From: Bacillus sp. SJS
GTDB lineage: Bacteria; Bacillota; Bacilli; Bacillales; Bacillaceae
Reading direction: 5' to 3'
Length of the DNA stretch: 64,000 nucleotides
Assembly: GCF_000732485.2 (NCBI RefSeq)
Contig: NZ_JAQV02000015.1
Location: 339,805-403,804, forward strand
Part shown: positions 61,663-64,000 of the stretch, piece after piece
How the letters are laid out: every line of letters begins with the position of its first letter
Position numbering within the stretch: position 1 is the stretch's first letter
Position numbers and translations under genes: made by a program
The notes under the pieces: model-generated
What the model was told of the DNA's origin: nothing
Database searches by the model: none
The model's input: only the letters and a program-made list of their open reading frames with translations

Positions 61663-62620
61663 TCACCGCACACTCCCATTTACAAAATTATCCTTAAGTC
61701 TATTATATCATTGTAATTGATGGCGGGGGATTAGAATTATTACTTATATACTACGGTTAAGTATTGCGGCAATAGGTTTTATTAGCTAATACTAGCGTTA
61801 TTTTATGAAAGGTTAGTAGCGGAAACAGCGTAAGGTAGTATACGGTGGCTGTACCGTAGTGAATAACGGTTATTTACGGTAGCTTTCCGTTTAATCCTCC
61901 GCATTTATAAAAAATTGTAAGCAAAATTTGCTAACCTGCAAACCGATTCTGATTCGATCAGCCCGCCCCCTCTTTTCGCTTACAGAAGATACCGTTGATT
62001 TTATGCATATATTTATACAGTTCTATTACGGTAGCTTTACGTTCTTAATGTATTCCGTTGTATTGTATATGCAAATTTAGTTAACATAATAATAGTTTAG
62101 TTAGTAACACTTCATACATACGTTGTATAAACGCAGTAATACCAACACTTTATAGGCGTCTACACTTAAGCGCAAATTACTACGTTATGCACTAGAATAT
62201 ACAACGTTATAACGGTGGGATTTGTAGCGTGTTGGTACGTTATATAGTACCGTTATATTGCATACTACACGGCGTACAATAAGTGCAGGGCTAGCGTTTA
62301 TAGCCTGTATATTAATGCGTTTATATTTCGTGACAGCCCCGTAGTTTACGCAAGGCAACGCACGCCGAGGGCGCTTGGCTAATGTTATACGTTAACCTAC
62401 ACGTAACCTATCGCTTACACCGTATCTATGTTAACTTTATACCCGTGTAAAAACACTATTATTACGTGAACAATATACGGAACATTTAACGCCTTAAATC
62501 ATTGACGTTAGTACATTCTCTCGTAACTTCCGTTATGTTCATTACGCACAATAATAACGTTCATTTAACGTTTTAAAGTAGTTTACAGCTTACAATCTTT
62601 CTCCCCGATTTCAGCCAAAA
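61663..62620. other. Gene-poor ~1 kb in the island
   Basis: No frame with a ribosome binding site. The stretch is AT-rich yet full of ACGTTA/TAACGT-type words and short palindromes, e.g. TACGGT-N-ACCGTA near 61840-61860 and AATAACGGTTATT. TTACGGTAGCTTT occurs near 61872 and again near 62024. It could hold regulatory or transfer sequences of the mobile element, but nothing is recognised. Confidence 0.5.
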
Positions 62621-62623
62621 ATA

Positions 62624-62662
62624 AAACGCCTGCAAGCCGTAGCCTACAAGCGTTAATATTAT
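62624..62662 (-). terminator. Terminator after integrase
   Basis: Minus strand AACGCTTGTAGGC / GCTTGCAGGCGTT stem with TACG loop, then TTTATTTTT. Confidence 0.78.
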
Positions 62663-63633
62663 CGTTTCAAACTGTTTAAAGGGCTAAATTTGCGGTGTCC
62701 TTCTGCAACTTCTGATGAAAACAAGTTAACGTAAACCTTCGTCATTTCAAGTGTTGTATGTCCCAGTATGTTCATTAGTTGAAAAGCATTTGCACCGTTA
62801 ATAACACATAGCTTTGCAAAAGTGTGTCGTAGTGTATGGCACGATACCCTTACATCAGTTATTTTAGCTTTTTTGCCATATTCACTTACACGGCTTTGTA
62901 TCTGCCGCTTACTTAACCCCGTTCCATCTAGCGTAAATAAACAAATTATTTGTTACGGCGTTGCCCCGTATTTGTATCCACTTGCGTAACTGCTCTTTCA
63001 TCCTGCTTTGTATCGGCACTAGCCGTTCCCTATAACTTTTAGCGTTTCTAATCCGTATATTACTGTTAGCAAAATCAACATCATTTACTTCGATTCCTGT
63101 TAATTCATTCACTCTTACGCCTGTCTCAATAAATAATAACAGCATAGTATAATCCCTTACACCCGTAAAAGTTCGTAAATTACAAGCGTTTATAGTTGAT
63201 CTAATTGCTTAACGATTAACGTTTCAATAATCTCTTTACGGTGATTTAACATACTTATTTCTGCCATTGGATTACGTTTAATGCACTTACGCTTGTACAA
63301 CCAATTAAACAAGGCTTTTAGCGCCGTTAACCGTGTATTTATGCTAACAGGCTTTATATTTGCGCCCTGCATAGCTTTAATCACGTTATCAGTAATAACG
63401 GTAGGCGTAATTGCGCTTAAGTTTAATTCAATGCCCTGCCGTTCTAATAAGGCTTTAACAGCGCTAAATTCATTGCGGTAATACTTAATGGTATGTTCCC
63501 GTAAATTTCGCACCTCGCAATCCTCAATAAACAATTCAACCGCTTCACTTAACGATAAATTGCCCGTAGGTAGTACGCTTTGTACCGTTATTAATTCTTG
63601 AATATTTAACTCATTACTTCTACGCTTTGCCAC
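62659..63633 (-). pseudogene. Tyrosine recombinase/integrase broken by two compensating indels
   Basis: The parts together encode a ~324-residue phage-type integrase. The GTG start at 63633 has GGAGGTG upstream. Residues up to LIVKQLDQL run in one frame; a missing base near 63187 shifts to the frame of GVRVNELTGIEVNDVDF (catalytic Arg); an extra T near 62935 shifts back to the first frame, with TLDGTGLSKRQIQS, HTLRHTFAKL (His-x-x-Arg), LGHTTLEMTKVYVNL (His and Tyr). All catalytic residues are therefore present but not in one frame. Located beside tRNA-Leu, the usual site for such elements. Not translatable as shown. Confidence 0.85.
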
Positions 63634-63699
63634 GTAGTAACACCTCCGCACACGATTATATGCACACTATTTTTACGGCTCAAATCGTGCGTGTAGGCA

Positions 63700-63748
63700 A
63701 AATAAAAACGCCCTGCCATGTACGGCAAAGCGTTTCTATTACAGCGTT
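63700..63748 (-). terminator. Terminator of the tRNA cluster
   Basis: Minus strand AAACGCTTTGCCG / TGGCAGGGCGTTTTT hairpin downstream of tRNA-Leu, followed by TTTTTATTTTG. Confidence 0.7.
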
Positions 63749-63755
63749 TTTGTGA

Positions 63756-63836
63756 TACCGGTGGCCGGGGTCGAACCGGCACTCCAGAGGAACACGATTT
63801 TGAGTCGTGCGCGTCTGCCAATTCCGCCACACCGGC
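63756..63836 (-). tRNA. tRNA-Leu (anticodon CAA)
   Basis: Long-variable-arm cloverleaf on the minus strand: acceptor GCCGGTG / CACCGGT, anticodon loop CTCAAAA with CAA, T arm GCCGGTTCGACCCCGGC. The 3' CCA is not encoded. It marks the right edge of the integrated element. Confidence 0.93.
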
Positions 63837-63844
63837 ATACTATT

Positions 63845-63918
63845 TGGAGGCGGCACCCGGATTCGAACCGGGGGTAAAGGAGTTGCAGTCCTCTGCCTTT
63901 CCTCTTGGCTATGCCGCC
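63845..63918 (-). tRNA. tRNA-Cys (anticodon GCA)
   Basis: Minus strand cloverleaf: acceptor GGCGGCA / TGCCGCC, anticodon loop CTGCAAC, T arm CCCGGTTCGAATCCGGG, CCA encoded. Confidence 0.95.
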
Positions 63919-63924
63919 TGAATA

Positions 63925-63999
63925 TGGAGCGGAAGACGGGATTCGAACCCGCGACCCCCACCTTGGCAAGGTGGTGTTCTACCACTGAACTACTTCCGC
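63925..63999 (-). tRNA. tRNA-Gly (anticodon GCC)
   Basis: Minus strand cloverleaf: acceptor GCGGAAG / CTTCCGC, anticodon GCC in CCTTGCCAAGG, T arm GCGGGTTCGAATCCCGT, CCA encoded. The cluster likely continues beyond the window. Confidence 0.95.
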
Positions 64000-64000
64000 A

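Overview
The window looks like a chromosomal piece of a spore-forming Bacillaceae bacterium (Bacillus sensu lato). Support for this: a GerA-type germinant receptor operon, PrkA and YhbH sporulation-associated proteins, SigB- and CodY-like sites, a SAM-I riboswitch, strong AGGAGG ribosome binding sites, and partial synteny with the B. subtilis yhbA(queG)/yhbB/trmL(cspR)/prkA/yhbH block. Most of it is ordinary backbone; the last ~5.4 kb is a low-GC accessory island ending at a tRNA cluster.

Layout. 1-3.9 kb: a truncated GH31 alpha-glucosidase and a membrane-anchored GH66 dextranase-type enzyme, suggesting use of dextran/isomalto-oligosaccharides. 3.9-11.4 kb: flavodoxin-like reductase, a chemoreceptor, a secreted M14-like peptidase, a flavin reductase-like protein, and a LysR/CMD/CidA/CidB cluster. 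11.5-15.6 kb: a frameshifted KAS II gene, a DUF4181 protein and an ABC-F ATPase preceded by a promoter, leader peptide and terminator that look like transcription attenuation. 15.7-17.4 kb: a two-gene unit of a B12-binding protein with CarH/LitR-like photoreceptor signatures and a histidine kinase-like protein that lacks the phosphoacceptor histidine. 17.9-22.2 kb: a gerK-order germinant receptor operon with two extra small membrane genes. 22.3-26.4 kb: an acyltransferase, a ~1 kb satellite-like repeat field with 21-bp units in ~102-bp higher-order repeats, and a SAM-riboswitch-controlled NhaC-superfamily transporter.

26.6-34 kb: acetyltransferase, DUF3889 protein, amino acid permease and a polar amino acid ABC transporter (both with CodY-like boxes), YuiD, azoreductase and a SigB-type general stress protein. 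34.1-40.1 kb: a seven-gene sugar-acid operon (TIM-barrel epimerase, KDG kinase, MFS, KDPG aldolase, LacI regulator, HPS-like and PHI-like proteins) read from one promoter overlapped by a cre-like site and two LacI-type operators. 40.3-50.4 kb: the yhbH-prkA-trmL-yhbB-queG neighbourhood, with PaiB, a nonsense-broken nucleotidyltransferase, PhzF, a B3/B4-domain protein and tRNA-Gly. 50.6-58.4 kb: an orphan Opp/Dpp-like permease pair, a lipoprotein, MaoC hotdog, PH-domain, DUF1206, a CNNM/CorC-type protein with a MerR regulator, and a MEDS-domain protein.

58.6-63.7 kb: an island with a PD-(D/E)XK/DUF5655 protein, an unknown membrane protein, an Abi_C abortive-infection protein, a frameshifted HNH nuclease, ~1 kb without genes, and a tyrosine recombinase broken by two compensating indels. 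It abuts tRNA-Leu(CAA), followed by tRNA-Cys(GCA) and tRNA-Gly(GCC). Several genes carry single-base lesions; from sequence alone I cannot tell sequencing error from genuine decay.
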